Source: Streptomyces stelliscabiei
GTDB taxonomy: Bacteria > Actinomycetota > Actinomycetes > Streptomycetales > Streptomycetaceae
Direction: 5' to 3'
Length of the DNA stretch: 64,000 nucleotides
Assembly: GCF_014873495.1 (NCBI RefSeq)
Contig: NZ_JADBGF010000001.1
Span: forward strand, 2,480,001-2,544,000
Numbering within the stretch: the stretch's first letter is position 1; each line of letters opens with the position of its first letter. A model generated the notes under the pieces. The model ran no database searches, had not been told where the DNA came from, and was given only the letters and a program-made list of their open reading frames with translations. Below are positions 24,705-32,083 of this stretch, one piece after another. The position numbers were made by a program, and so were the translations under genes.

Positions 24705-25075
24705 CGCGTCCTCGCCTGTGCCACGTCGTGTGCGTGCGCCGGGTACAGCCGTTCGACGTGGACGGCCACCTCCGACACGTGCATTCCCGCCAACGTCGCT
24801 ACCCGCTCGACGACATGACGACGCACCGCGGCGCACTGGCCCCCGATGTCCGAGGGGTAGGGGAGCCCGAGACTGACCGTCACGCGCGCGGTCTCGTGAT
24901 GGACGAGGACGGTGGCGTTCGGGGGCGCGGAGTCCGGCGTCGGCGCCACCATTGCCTCGCGCGCCGCCTGCGCGGCGATCTTCGCGACCACTCGGTCGGC
25001 GATCCGGATCGCCCCGCGCTCACCGGGCTCGACGGCCCCGCGCTCCGCGGGACGGCCGCTGCCAGGCGGGTTCAT
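24701..25075 (-). CDS. Asp23/Gls24-family envelope stress protein
   Basis: A 124-residue cytosolic protein. IRIADRVVAKIAAQAAREA begins the Asp23 domain, followed by VLVHHETARVTVSLGLPYP and a helix/strand ending VSEVAVHVERLYP. Asp23 proteins form abundant membrane-associated networks bound to AmaP and respond to envelope or alkaline stress. It overlaps genes on both sides by ATGA. It is a divergent paralogue of the larger Asp23 protein at 25328-25813. Confidence 0.85.
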   Translation of the reverse strand: MNPPGSGRPAERGAVEPGERGAIRIADRVVAKIAAQAAREAMVAPTPDSAPPNATVLVHHETARVTVSLGLPYPSDIGGQCAAVRRHVVERVATLAGMHVSEVAVHVERLYPAHAHDVAQARTR

Positions 25076-25257
25076 CGGCGTCGGTCGTCACGTGGGCGGA
25101 AGAAGTCGCCCGGTTCCAGGTCCCCCGCCAGGAACCGGCCGACGACGAAGCCGACGGCACCCAGCGCGGCCACCAGCAGGAAGGCGCCGAATCCGCCGAA
25201 GTACCCGGCGAAGCCCAGCGCCATGCCGGCGATCATGCCGATCATGGCCAAGCTCAT
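25072..25257 (-). CDS. Small Gly-rich membrane protein of the Asp23 cassette
   Basis: A 61-residue protein dominated by two hydrophobic Gly-rich segments (IGMIAGMALGFAGYF and FLLVAALGAVGFVVGRFLAG) and a charged C-terminus (RPRDDRRR). Small membrane proteins of this type recur between Asp23 genes in actinobacteria. Its stop and the next ATG overlap. Probable membrane component of the same complex; no known activity. Confidence 0.75.
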   Translation of the reverse strand: MSLAMIGMIAGMALGFAGYFGGFGAFLLVAALGAVGFVVGRFLAGDLEPGDFFRPRDDRRR

Positions 25258-25327
25258 CCTGTGCTCCTAGACACTCCAAGACTCCTGACGTACGTGGTGG
25301 GCCGGGTGCTCGACGGCCGGGCCCCGC

Positions 25328-25813
25328 TCACTGCAGGCGGGACTCGGGCTCCTCGTCCTCCTCGTCCGGCAGCTTCACGTCGCTGACCGCGATGTTGACC
25401 TCGACGACCTCCAGCCCGGTCATCCGCTCGACGGCCGCGACGACGTTCTCGCGCACATCGCGGGCCACATCACCGATGGACACCCCGTAGTCGACGACGA
25501 TCTCCAGGTCCAGCGCGGTCTGCACCTCGCCGACCTCGACCTTCACACCCCGGGTCACGGACTTGGCCCCGCCGGGCACCCGGTCCCGCACGGCCCCGAA
25601 GGTCCGTGACAGTCCGCTGCCCATGGCATGGACGCCCACGACCTCCCGCGCGGCGAGTCCGGCGATCTTCTCCACGACGCCGTCGGCGATGGTCGTACGC
25701 CCCCGGCCCGCGGGATCCCCGCCACCGCGCCGGGTGGTCCTCCGCCCGACCTGTGGCGGCTCCTTGGTGGTGTCGGGCCCTTCCGTCCGGTTCCGCTCCG
25801 TCATGTCAGTCAT
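25328..25813 (-). CDS. Asp23/Gls24-family envelope stress protein, first gene of cassette
   Basis: A 161-residue cytosolic protein: ~40 charged N-terminal residues, then the Asp23 domain, with TIADGVVEKIAGLAAREVVG, VKVEVGEVQTALDLEIVVDYG and VAAVERMTGLEVVEVNIAVS, closing with an acidic tail (LPDEEDEEPES). It is the promoter-proximal gene, 70 bases ahead of the small membrane gene and divergent (86 bases) from the P10-like gene. ATG 25813 is followed by another in-frame ATG at 25804. Confidence 0.9.
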   Translation of the reverse strand: MTDMTERNRTEGPDTTKEPPQVGRRTTRRGGGDPAGRGRTTIADGVVEKIAGLAAREVVGVHAMGSGLSRTFGAVRDRVPGGAKSVTRGVKVEVGEVQTALDLEIVVDYGVSIGDVARDVRENVVAAVERMTGLEVVEVNIAVSDVKLPDEEDEEPESRLQ

Positions 25814-25899
25814 GCCGTACGTCCCTTCCGGTCGTCCCCCTCAACCCACAGTAAGCGCGGTTGCGGCGCCGCGCGCCGGGGATAGGGCAGGCTGGAGGA

Positions 25900-26625
25900 A
25901 TGACGGCGGACAGGTGGACGAAGGCGGTACGCCGGCACCTCGGGACGGGCCGCGTGCTCCCCCTGGGCGGCCCGCAGGACGGCGCGTGGATCACGGAGCG
26001 GGCCGTGGAATCGGTGCTGCGCGGCGCGGCCGCGGCGCTGCGGGGGCTGAGTCTCGGCCCGCTGCGCGTCTCGTCGGCCGACGTCGACGGGAGCGAGGCG
26101 GCCGTGCCCCCGCCGCCGAGCGCGCTCCCCTGCGGACCGCTGCGCGTCACAGCCGACTTCGCGGCCCTGGCGGGCCCGGCCGCCGAGCCCTTCCCCGCGA
26201 CGGCGGCCCGTCTGCGGACCGTCCTCACCACCACCGCCCGGGAACGCATCGGCCTGCGGGTGGCAGAGGTGGATCTACGGCTGACCCATCTGCTGGAGGA
26301 CGACGAGCAGGCGGTCCCCCCGCTCTCCGCGCCCCCGTCGGCGACCCCCGCTCCGCCCACCGGCGACGACGAGCAGGCGCGCGCCGCCGCCGCGGGGCTC
26401 GCGGTCCCCGGCGTCGGCCGCCTCACCACCGTCCTCGGCGCTCCCGGCACGACGGGGCCCGCCCTCCCCCGCCGCCATGTCCTCGTGGAACTGGTGGTGA
26501 CGGAGGAACGGCGGGCCCTGGACGTGGCACGCGAGGTACGGGTGGCGGTGGGCGAGGCAATGCCGGACCACCCGACGGTGGCGGTGCTCGTCACCGCGGT
26601 GACAGGCGGGGCCGCCCTGGCCTGA
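25900..26625 (+). CDS. Nucleopolyhedrovirus-P10-type protein, probably a diverged Asp23-like protein
   Basis: A 241-residue cytosolic protein, of the kind automatically labelled P10 family in Streptomyces. By eye it has two Asp23-like segments: WITERAVESVLRGAAAALRG with GPLRVTADF and VAEVDLRLTHLL in the N-terminal half, and HVLVELVVTEERRALDVAR with VAVLVTAVTG at the C-terminus, separated by an Ala/Pro linker. ATG 25900 follows GGAGGA. Its divergent position beside the Asp23 cassette fits the same system. The P10 name is likely misleading; the Asp23 link needs structure-based confirmation. Confidence 0.7.
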   Translation: MTADRWTKAVRRHLGTGRVLPLGGPQDGAWITERAVESVLRGAAAALRGLSLGPLRVSSADVDGSEAAVPPPPSALPCGPLRVTADFAALAGPAAEPFPATAARLRTVLTTTARERIGLRVAEVDLRLTHLLEDDEQAVPPLSAPPSATPAPPTGDDEQARAAAAGLAVPGVGRLTTVLGAPGTTGPALPRRHVLVELVVTEERRALDVAREVRVAVGEAMPDHPTVAVLVTAVTGGAALA

Positions 26626-26683
26626 CCGCCGTGGATCGCGGCGCCGACTCGGTGCACACGTCGCCCCGGCTGCCGGGTGCCTG

Positions 26684-27475
26684 CTACTGAGCGATCCCCG
26701 CGAGGTCCCGCAGGCGCCGTGCCTGGGCCGCCCGCTCCGCCGCGCGCTGCTGGTCGTAGTCCCGGCCCACCGCTCCTCGCAGCAGCGCCTTCGTCTCGAC
26801 CACCGCGTCGCGCGGCGCGGACACCAGCGCGGCGGCCAGGTCCCGCACCGCGTCGGCGAGCTGGTCGCCGGGGACCGCGAGGTTCGCGAGCCCGATGCGC
26901 TGCGCCTCCTCCGCCGTGACGAAGCGTCCGGTGAGACAGATCTCCAGTGCGCGGGCGTACCCGACGAGGCCGACCAGCGGATGCGTCCCCGTGAGGTCGG
27001 GCACGAGCCCGAGGCTGGTTTCGAGCATGGTGAACTGCACGTCGTCGGCGACGACGCGCAGATCACAGGCGAGGGCGAGCTGGAAGCCCGCACCGACGGC
27101 GTGTCCCTGCACGGCGGCGATGGACACGATGTCGTTGCGCCGCCACCAGGTGAACGCCTCCTGGAACTCGGCGATCATCGAGTCGAGCCCGGCGTCGTCA
27201 CGACGCGCGAGATCGACGAAGGAGGGCTCCCCTTGAATGCCTTCGGGCGTGAACATCTGCCGGTCGAGGCCGGCGGAGAACGATTTGCCCTCGGCCCGCA
27301 GCACGACCACACGGACGGAGCCCGGCACCGACCGTCCGGCCTCGGTGAGCGCCCGCCACAGAGCGGGGCTCTGCGCGTTGCGCTTGGCCGGATTGGTCAG
27401 CGTCACCGTGGCGATGGCGTCGTCAACGGTGAGCCGTACGCCGTCCTGGTCGAGCAGCGGTTCGAGCGAAGCCAT
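26684..27475 (-). CDS. Enoyl-CoA hydratase/isomerase family protein
   Basis: A 263-residue crotonase-fold protein. The oxyanion segments are SFSAGLDRQMF and VQGHAVGAGFQLALACDLR; the active-site region reads MLETSLGLVPDLTGTHPL. ATG 27475 is used. From memory, the order enoyl-CoA hydratase, mini-HTH, ABC-F equals Rv1472 (echA12), Rv1473A, Rv1473 of Mycobacterium tuberculosis, so it is probably the echA12 orthologue, a conserved but functionally unlinked-looking neighbour. Acyl-CoA substrate unknown. Confidence 0.88.
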   Translation of the reverse strand: MASLEPLLDQDGVRLTVDDAIATVTLTNPAKRNAQSPALWRALTEAGRSVPGSVRVVVLRAEGKSFSAGLDRQMFTPEGIQGEPSFVDLARRDDAGLDSMIAEFQEAFTWWRRNDIVSIAAVQGHAVGAGFQLALACDLRVVADDVQFTMLETSLGLVPDLTGTHPLVGLVGYARALEICLTGRFVTAEEAQRIGLANLAVPGDQLADAVRDLAAALVSAPRDAVVETKALLRGAVGRDYDQQRAAERAAQARRLRDLAGIAQ

Positions 27476-27635
27476 GGGGCGCCTCCGATGAGTGCGGTCA
27501 GCAGAGCGATGAAACATCGCTAAGTGACTGCACAGTAACCACCCGGTCGGTCTGCGGTCCCCCCAGGTCCCTCTAGGGCCCTGGGGGACGACCGACCGGG
27601 TGGCCACCATCGAAGCCGATGGGCCGCCCGGCGCG

Positions 27636-27857
27636 TCAGGCCGAGGCGGCTTTCTTGCCCCGCGTCGCGCCGCCACGCCCTCGGAGCGTGACACCCGATT
27701 CGCTGAGCATCCGGTGTACGAAGCCATACGAGCGACCGGTTTCCTCGGCCAGCGCCCGAATGCTCGCACCGGAGTCGTACTTCTTCTTCAGGTCTGCCGC
27801 GAGCTTGTCGCGCGCGGCGCCGGTTACCCGGCTGCCCTTCTTCAGAGTCTCGGCCAC
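27636..27857 (-). CDS. Minimal helix-turn-helix DNA-binding protein
   Basis: A 73-residue, strongly basic protein. The HTH is KKYDSGASIRALAEETGRSY with recognition segment GFVHRMLSESG, flanked by KKGSRVTGAARDKL and a Gly/Arg/Lys tail (RGRGGATRGKKAAS) that would bind DNA non-specifically. GTG 27857 is chosen because AGGAGG stands five bases upstream. It resembles Rv1473A (from memory), encoded beside an ABC-F gene in mycobacteria. Likely a small transcription regulator or nucleoid protein. Confidence 0.82.
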   Translation of the reverse strand: MAETLKKGSRVTGAARDKLAADLKKKYDSGASIRALAEETGRSYGFVHRMLSESGVTLRGRGGATRGKKAASA

Positions 27858-28218
27858 CCGGTCCTCCTCATGGGAAGTGCGCTCTGGTCTCCTCATGATC
27901 ACCCCTCCGGGGCGTGATGGCCACCCATTCGGCAAGGTCCGTGGGACAAGGTTGTGACGACAGGAGTGCGTACTCACGAGCGGAACCTGTGATTCCGCCC
28001 AGCGTTGTCCGTACACCCGAACGGGTTGTTCTGCGAAGTACCAGGTCAGAGACGCACGATGGCCGAGCCCTTCGCACGGAAGGACTCGGCCGTGAAATCG
28101 ATGTAGGACACACCTCGGTACGAGGAGATCTCACACAGATGATGGATCACGGATGGGCCGAATGATCCAGAGGCAGTTGATCAACCCGAGTGGTCGGCCC
28201 ATTCGCTCCGCCGCTCGC
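27858..28218. other. Gene-free region upstream of the mini-HTH gene
   Basis: 361 bases between the mini-HTH start and the ABC-F stop. Besides the promoter of the HTH gene it holds a 13-position stem-loop at 28061-28091. A 15-codon frame over that hairpin (28059-28106) has no Shine-Dalgarno and is not called. Confidence 0.6.
28061..28091 (+). other. Stable stem-loop in an intergenic region
   Basis: GGCCGAG-C-CCTTC (28061-28073) pairs with GAAGG-A-CTCGGCC (28079-28091), 12 bp with one C/A mismatch and the five-base loop GCACG. It could end the ABC-F transcript read from the other strand or be part of a small RNA. Confidence 0.5.
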
Positions 28219-29817
28219 TCAGGCGAGCGCGACCAGATCCGCGTAGTCCGCGCCCCACAGGTCCTCGACGCCGTCCGGCAGCAGGATGATCCGCTCCGGC
28301 TGGAGCGCCTCGACCGCGCCCTCGTCGTGGGTGACGAGGACGACCGCGCCCTTGTAGGTGCGCAGCGCGCCGAGGATCTCCTCGCGGCTGGCGGGGTCGA
28401 GGTTGTTCGTCGGCTCGTCGAGGAGCAGGACGTTCGCGGACGACACCACCAGGGTCGCGAGCGCGAGACGGGTCTTCTCGCCGCCGGAGAGGACCCCGGC
28501 CGGCTTGTCGACGTCGTCGCCGGAGAACAGGAACGAGCCGAGCGTCTTGCGGATCTCGACCAGGTCCAGGTCCGGGGAGGCGGAGCGCATGTTCTCCAGG
28601 ACCGTGCGCTCCGGGTCGAGGGTCTCGTGCTCCTGCGCGTAGTAGCCGAGCTTGAGGCCGTGGCCCTCGATCACCTCGCCGGTGTCGGGCTTCTCCACAC
28701 CGCCGAGCAGGCGCAGGAGGGTGGTCTTGCCGGCGCCGTTGAGGCCGAGGATGACGACCCGGGAGCCCTTGTCGATGGCCAGGTCGACGTCGGTGAAGAT
28801 CTCCAGCGAGCCGTACGACTTCGACAGGCCCTCGGCCATGAGGGGGGTCTTGCCGCAGGGCGCGGGCTCGGGGAAGCGCAGCTTGGCGACCTTGTCGGAG
28901 ACCCGGACCGCGTCGAGGCCGGCGAGCAGCCGGTCGGCGCGCTTGGCCATGTTCTGCGCGGCGACGGTCTTGGTGGCCTTGGCGCGCATCTTGTCGGCCT
29001 GCGAGTGCAGCGCGGCGGCCTTCTTCTCGGCGTTCTGCCGCTCCCGCTTGCGGCGCTTCTCGTCGGCCTCGCGCTGCTGCTGGTACAGCTTCCAGCCCAT
29101 GTTGTAGACGTCGATCTCGGCGCGGTTGGCGTCCAGGTAGAACACCTTGTTGACGACCGTCTCGACCAGGTCGACGTCGTGGGAGATCACGATGAAGCCG
29201 CCGCGGTAGGTCTTCAGGTAGTCCCGCAGCCAGACGATCGAGTCGGCGTCGAGGTGGTTGGTCGGCTCGTCGAGGAGCAGGGTGTCGGCGTCGGAGAAGA
29301 GGATCCGGGCCAGCTCGATACGGCGGCGCTGACCGCCGGAGAGGGTGTGCAGCGGCTGGCCGAGCACCCGGTCGGGCAGGTTCAGCGCGGCGGCGATGGT
29401 GGCGGCCTCGGCCTCGGCGGAGTACCCGCCCTTGGTGAGGAACTCCGTCTCCTGGCGCTCGTACTGCTTCAGCGCCTTCTCCCGGGTGGCGCCCTGACCG
29501 TTGGCGATCCGCTGCTCGTTGTCGCGCATCTTGCGGATCAGTACGTCGAGGCCGCGCGCGGAGAGGATGCGATCGCGGGCGAGGACGTCGAGGTCGCCGG
29601 TGCGGGGGTCCTGCGGGAGGTAGCCGACCTCGCCGGAGCGGGTGATGGTGCCGCCGGCCGGCATGCCCTCGCCGGCCAGGCACTTGGTGAGGGTGGTCTT
29701 GCCGGCGCCGTTGCGGCCGACCAGGCCGATGCGGTCACCCTTGGCGATGCGGAAGGTGGCGGACTCGATGAGGACGCGGGCACCGGCGCGCAGCTCGACG
29801 GCGGAGGCGGAGATCAC
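28219..29817 (-). CDS. ABC-F family ATPase, ribosome-associated translation factor
   Basis: A 532-residue soluble protein with two ABC domains and no membrane helices. Domain 1 has Walker A GRNGAGKTT, signature LSGGQRRRIELAR and LLLDEPTNHLDA; domain 2 has GLNGAGKTT, LSGGEKTRLALA and LLLDEPTNNLDP. The linker is highly charged (READEKRRKRERQNAEKK), as in ABC-F proteins that enter the ribosomal E site. It resembles mycobacterial Rv1473 from memory. GTG 29817 is the start; a seven-codon leader ORF and hairpin precede it, suggesting attenuation as in antibiotic-resistance ABC-F genes. Confidence 0.93.
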   Translation of the reverse strand: MISASAVELRAGARVLIESATFRIAKGDRIGLVGRNGAGKTTLTKCLAGEGMPAGGTITRSGEVGYLPQDPRTGDLDVLARDRILSARGLDVLIRKMRDNEQRIANGQGATREKALKQYERQETEFLTKGGYSAEAEAATIAAALNLPDRVLGQPLHTLSGGQRRRIELARILFSDADTLLLDEPTNHLDADSIVWLRDYLKTYRGGFIVISHDVDLVETVVNKVFYLDANRAEIDVYNMGWKLYQQQREADEKRRKRERQNAEKKAAALHSQADKMRAKATKTVAAQNMAKRADRLLAGLDAVRVSDKVAKLRFPEPAPCGKTPLMAEGLSKSYGSLEIFTDVDLAIDKGSRVVILGLNGAGKTTLLRLLGGVEKPDTGEVIEGHGLKLGYYAQEHETLDPERTVLENMRSASPDLDLVEIRKTLGSFLFSGDDVDKPAGVLSGGEKTRLALATLVVSSANVLLLDEPTNNLDPASREEILGALRTYKGAVVLVTHDEGAVEALQPERIILLPDGVEDLWGADYADLVALA

Positions 29818-29876
29818 GGACAGACTCCAGGGCGGATCGGGGGTGGCGGGTGGGCGGCTGAGGACGTTCCCGCCGT

Positions 29877-29900
29877 CTAATGCGCGAGGAGAATGGCCAT
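29877..29900 (-). CDS. Predicted leaderless seven-codon leader peptide of the ABC-F gene
   Basis: The minus strand reads ATG GCC ATT CTC CTC GCG CAT TAG (MAILLAH). The -10 hexamer TAGAAT lies exactly at -12 to -7, so transcription would begin on the A of this ATG. A possible GGCGGG/CCCGCC stem (29845-29850 with 29869-29874) lies right after the stop, 60 bases before the ABC-F start. This is the arrangement of ribosome-stalling attenuators upstream of resistance genes. Too short for statistical support. Confidence 0.5.
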   Translation of the reverse strand: MAILLAH

Positions 29901-29906
29901 GGGCCG

Positions 29907-29912
29907 ATTCTA
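29907..29912 (-). promoter_or_regulatory. -10 element TAGAAT of the ABC-F promoter
   Basis: TAGAAT is a near-consensus hexamer at -12 to -7 of the leader ATG 29900. The matching -35 region at complement(29930-29935) reads ATAAAC and is weak. Confidence 0.6.
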
Positions 29913-30044
29913 ACTGGGGGCGGCAAGCGGTTTATCGCCCGTATGACAAGGGATCACGTGGTCTCGGTCACCGGCGTACCGGGGCGTTGTCGGTGGTGGG
30001 TGCGAAACTGAGCCGCAGGGCGTGTTCCGGACGACGGAGAGGTC

Positions 30045-30473
30045 GTGATCGGTATGACGGGCAGGAGCGACGGACGTCCGAGCGTCTATCCGACGCTGCT
30101 GTACGCGGACGCCAAGGCCGCCATCAGACAGCTCACGGAGGCGTTGGGCTTCACCGAGCTGTCGGTCTACGAGGGCGAGGACGGTGTGGTGCAGCACGCC
30201 GAGCTGACGCAGGGCAACGGCGCGGTGATGGTCGGCTCCAAGGGCAGCGGCAGCGTCTTCGACGGCGCGATGAAGGGCGCGGGGCCCGCCGGGGTGTACA
30301 TCGTCGTGTCCGCCGACGAGCTGGACGCCCACCACCGGCGGGCCGTGGAGCACGGCGTGGAGATCCTGACGCCCCCGACGGACCAGGAGTACGGCTCACG
30401 GGACTACATGGCCCGGGACGCCGAGGGCAATGTCTGGAGCTTCGGCACCTACGCCCCCGAGACGGGCGGCTGA
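30045..30473 (+). CDS. VOC-superfamily (glyoxalase/bleomycin-resistance fold) protein
   Basis: A 142-residue single-domain VOC protein of the PhnB/YdcN type: VYPTLLYADAKAAIRQLTEA at the N-terminus, GAVMVGSKG in the middle, and DAEGNVWSFGTY at the end. These bind a metal or small ligand; several act as dioxygenases or antibiotic-binding proteins, and the substrate is not predictable. GTG 30045 is preferred, with GGAGAGG a few bases upstream; ATG 30054 is possible. It starts 227 bases from and divergent to the ABC-F gene. Confidence 0.8.
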   Translation: MIGMTGRSDGRPSVYPTLLYADAKAAIRQLTEALGFTELSVYEGEDGVVQHAELTQGNGAVMVGSKGSGSVFDGAMKGAGPAGVYIVVSADELDAHHRRAVEHGVEILTPPTDQEYGSRDYMARDAEGNVWSFGTYAPETGG

Positions 30474-30497
30474 CGGGCCGCCGCCTCACCCGCCCGG

Positions 30498-31895
30498 TCA
30501 GCTGCCCCCGGTGTGCACCTGGAAGGCGGCGCGGCGGACGGCCTTGGCGAGGGCCGGGTCGGGGTGGGCGGCGGCGAGGGCGACCAGGACCTGGACGGTG
30601 CGGGGGTGGCCGACCGCGCGGACCTCGGCCAGCAGCGCGGGGACCGTCGGCTGCACCGCGGACTCCAGATGCCGCACGAGCAGCGGGGCCTCGCCGTGGT
30701 CGGCGACGGCGGCGGCGGTGTCCACCCAGAGCCAGGTGGACTCCTCACGGGTGAGGACCTCGTGGGCGTCCTCGGGGTCGGCGCCGTCGTGCTCGGCGAG
30801 CCAGAGCAGGGCGTAGGGGCGCAGCGGGGTCTCGTCGGCGACCGTGCGGACGTCGGGCTCGGCGGGGGCGCCGACGACGCGCAGGGCCTCGAAGGCGAGG
30901 CCCCGGATGAGGGCGTCCTCGCCGCGCGCGGCGGCGATCAGCTCGGTGACGGCGCCGCCGACGGGGCGGGCGGCGAGCCAGGCGCGGTACTCGGCGCGGG
31001 CCGCGTTCGGACGGAGCTGCGCGCAGCCTCTGAGCATGTCCTCGGCGGAGACCTCGATGTTCCCGGCGGGGCTCTGCGCGGCGACGCAGATCTGCTCCAG
31101 CTTGACCCAGACCGCCCAGCTGCCGAGCGGGGTGAGGGTGGCCTGGGCGTCGCCGTAGGTGAGGGCGCCGACGGAGGCGAGGGCGCGCAGGGACCAGTCG
31201 AGGAGCGGTGCGAGGGGGGTGTCCTCGGCGGCGGGCTCGGGGTTCGGCTCCGGCTGCGGGCCGTAGGGGACCTCGCAGCGCTCGGTGCGCAGTTCGGTGA
31301 CCCGCTGCTCCAGGAGGTCGAGGAGTTGTTCGACGGGGACGGGCCCGGCGGAGAGCTGGAGGAAGGAGAGCACCTGGGGCATGGCCGAGACGACCTCGGC
31401 GACCGCCGCGGGCTCGCGGTCCTCGGGCTCGGGGTAGGCGATGGACCAGGCGTCGAAGAACGCGACCCAGCCGCGCAGGACGGCGCTGTCGTCGCGGTGC
31501 CAGGCACGCAGCCGCCAGCCGGGGCGCGCGCTGTCGCCGTGCACCTCGATGAGGCCGGCCAGTCGTGCCGTGTCCCAGTCGTGGCGGACCTGATCCGGGG
31601 TCAGGCCCAGTTCGACGGCGGCCCGTTCGGCGGTCGCGGCGGAGAGGGTGCCCTTGCCGTCGGGGTTCGCGCCCTCACGGCCGGGGCGCAGGACGGCATC
31701 GGCCCAGTGGGCGACCCGGGCCGCGTCCGCCAGAACGGCGCGGGCCATACGGGCGAGTTCCACGGGCGGCGGGGTGCCCTCCGGGGGCCGGGGGGCCGGT
31801 CGGCGGCGCTGGGTCACTGCTGCTCGGGGAGCGGCGGCCAGGGTTCGCGGGCCGACGAGGCGGAGCCTGGAGTCGCGCGGGTTACGGGACGTCAC
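30498..31895 (-). CDS. Hypothetical protein with HEAT-like C-terminus
   Basis: A ~465-residue soluble protein that I cannot assign to a family. The N-terminal third has helical segments resembling winged-helix units (ERAAVELGLTPDQVRHDWDT). The middle includes LLDWSLRALASVGALTYGD and LTPLGSWAVWVKLEQICVAA. The last ~120 residues look like alpha-helical HEAT-type repeats (VPALLAEVRAVGHPRTVQVL). Codon use is normal Streptomyces. GTG 31895 is a tentative start because upstream frames become Pro/Arg-rich. No membrane segment or signal peptide. Confidence 0.6.
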   Translation of the reverse strand: MTSRNPRDSRLRLVGPRTLAAAPRAAVTQRRRPAPRPPEGTPPPVELARMARAVLADAARVAHWADAVLRPGREGANPDGKGTLSAATAERAAVELGLTPDQVRHDWDTARLAGLIEVHGDSARPGWRLRAWHRDDSAVLRGWVAFFDAWSIAYPEPEDREPAAVAEVVSAMPQVLSFLQLSAGPVPVEQLLDLLEQRVTELRTERCEVPYGPQPEPNPEPAAEDTPLAPLLDWSLRALASVGALTYGDAQATLTPLGSWAVWVKLEQICVAAQSPAGNIEVSAEDMLRGCAQLRPNAARAEYRAWLAARPVGGAVTELIAAARGEDALIRGLAFEALRVVGAPAEPDVRTVADETPLRPYALLWLAEHDGADPEDAHEVLTREESTWLWVDTAAAVADHGEAPLLVRHLESAVQPTVPALLAEVRAVGHPRTVQVLVALAAAHPDPALAKAVRRAAFQVHTGGS

Positions 31896-32083
31896 GGGGG
31901 CAGTCTTCCGGTTGACGGTCCGAAAACCCAAACGGAATGTCACAGCGGGCGACAGGGGTGGCCAACGCACGGGGTCCCCAGGGGTCGGTACCGACGAGGA
32001 TCGCGTCGCCACCGCACTAAGCGGAATGTGGCGTACCTCTCGCCGCGGACGGGTTTCGCGGGGCCCTCGACGAGCCCCGGCCG

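Noticed and set aside
28059..28106. A 15-codon frame (MAEPFARKDSAVKSM) in the intergenic gap
   Set aside because: No Shine-Dalgarno or -10 at the right place, and the sequence is explained by the hairpin it covers.
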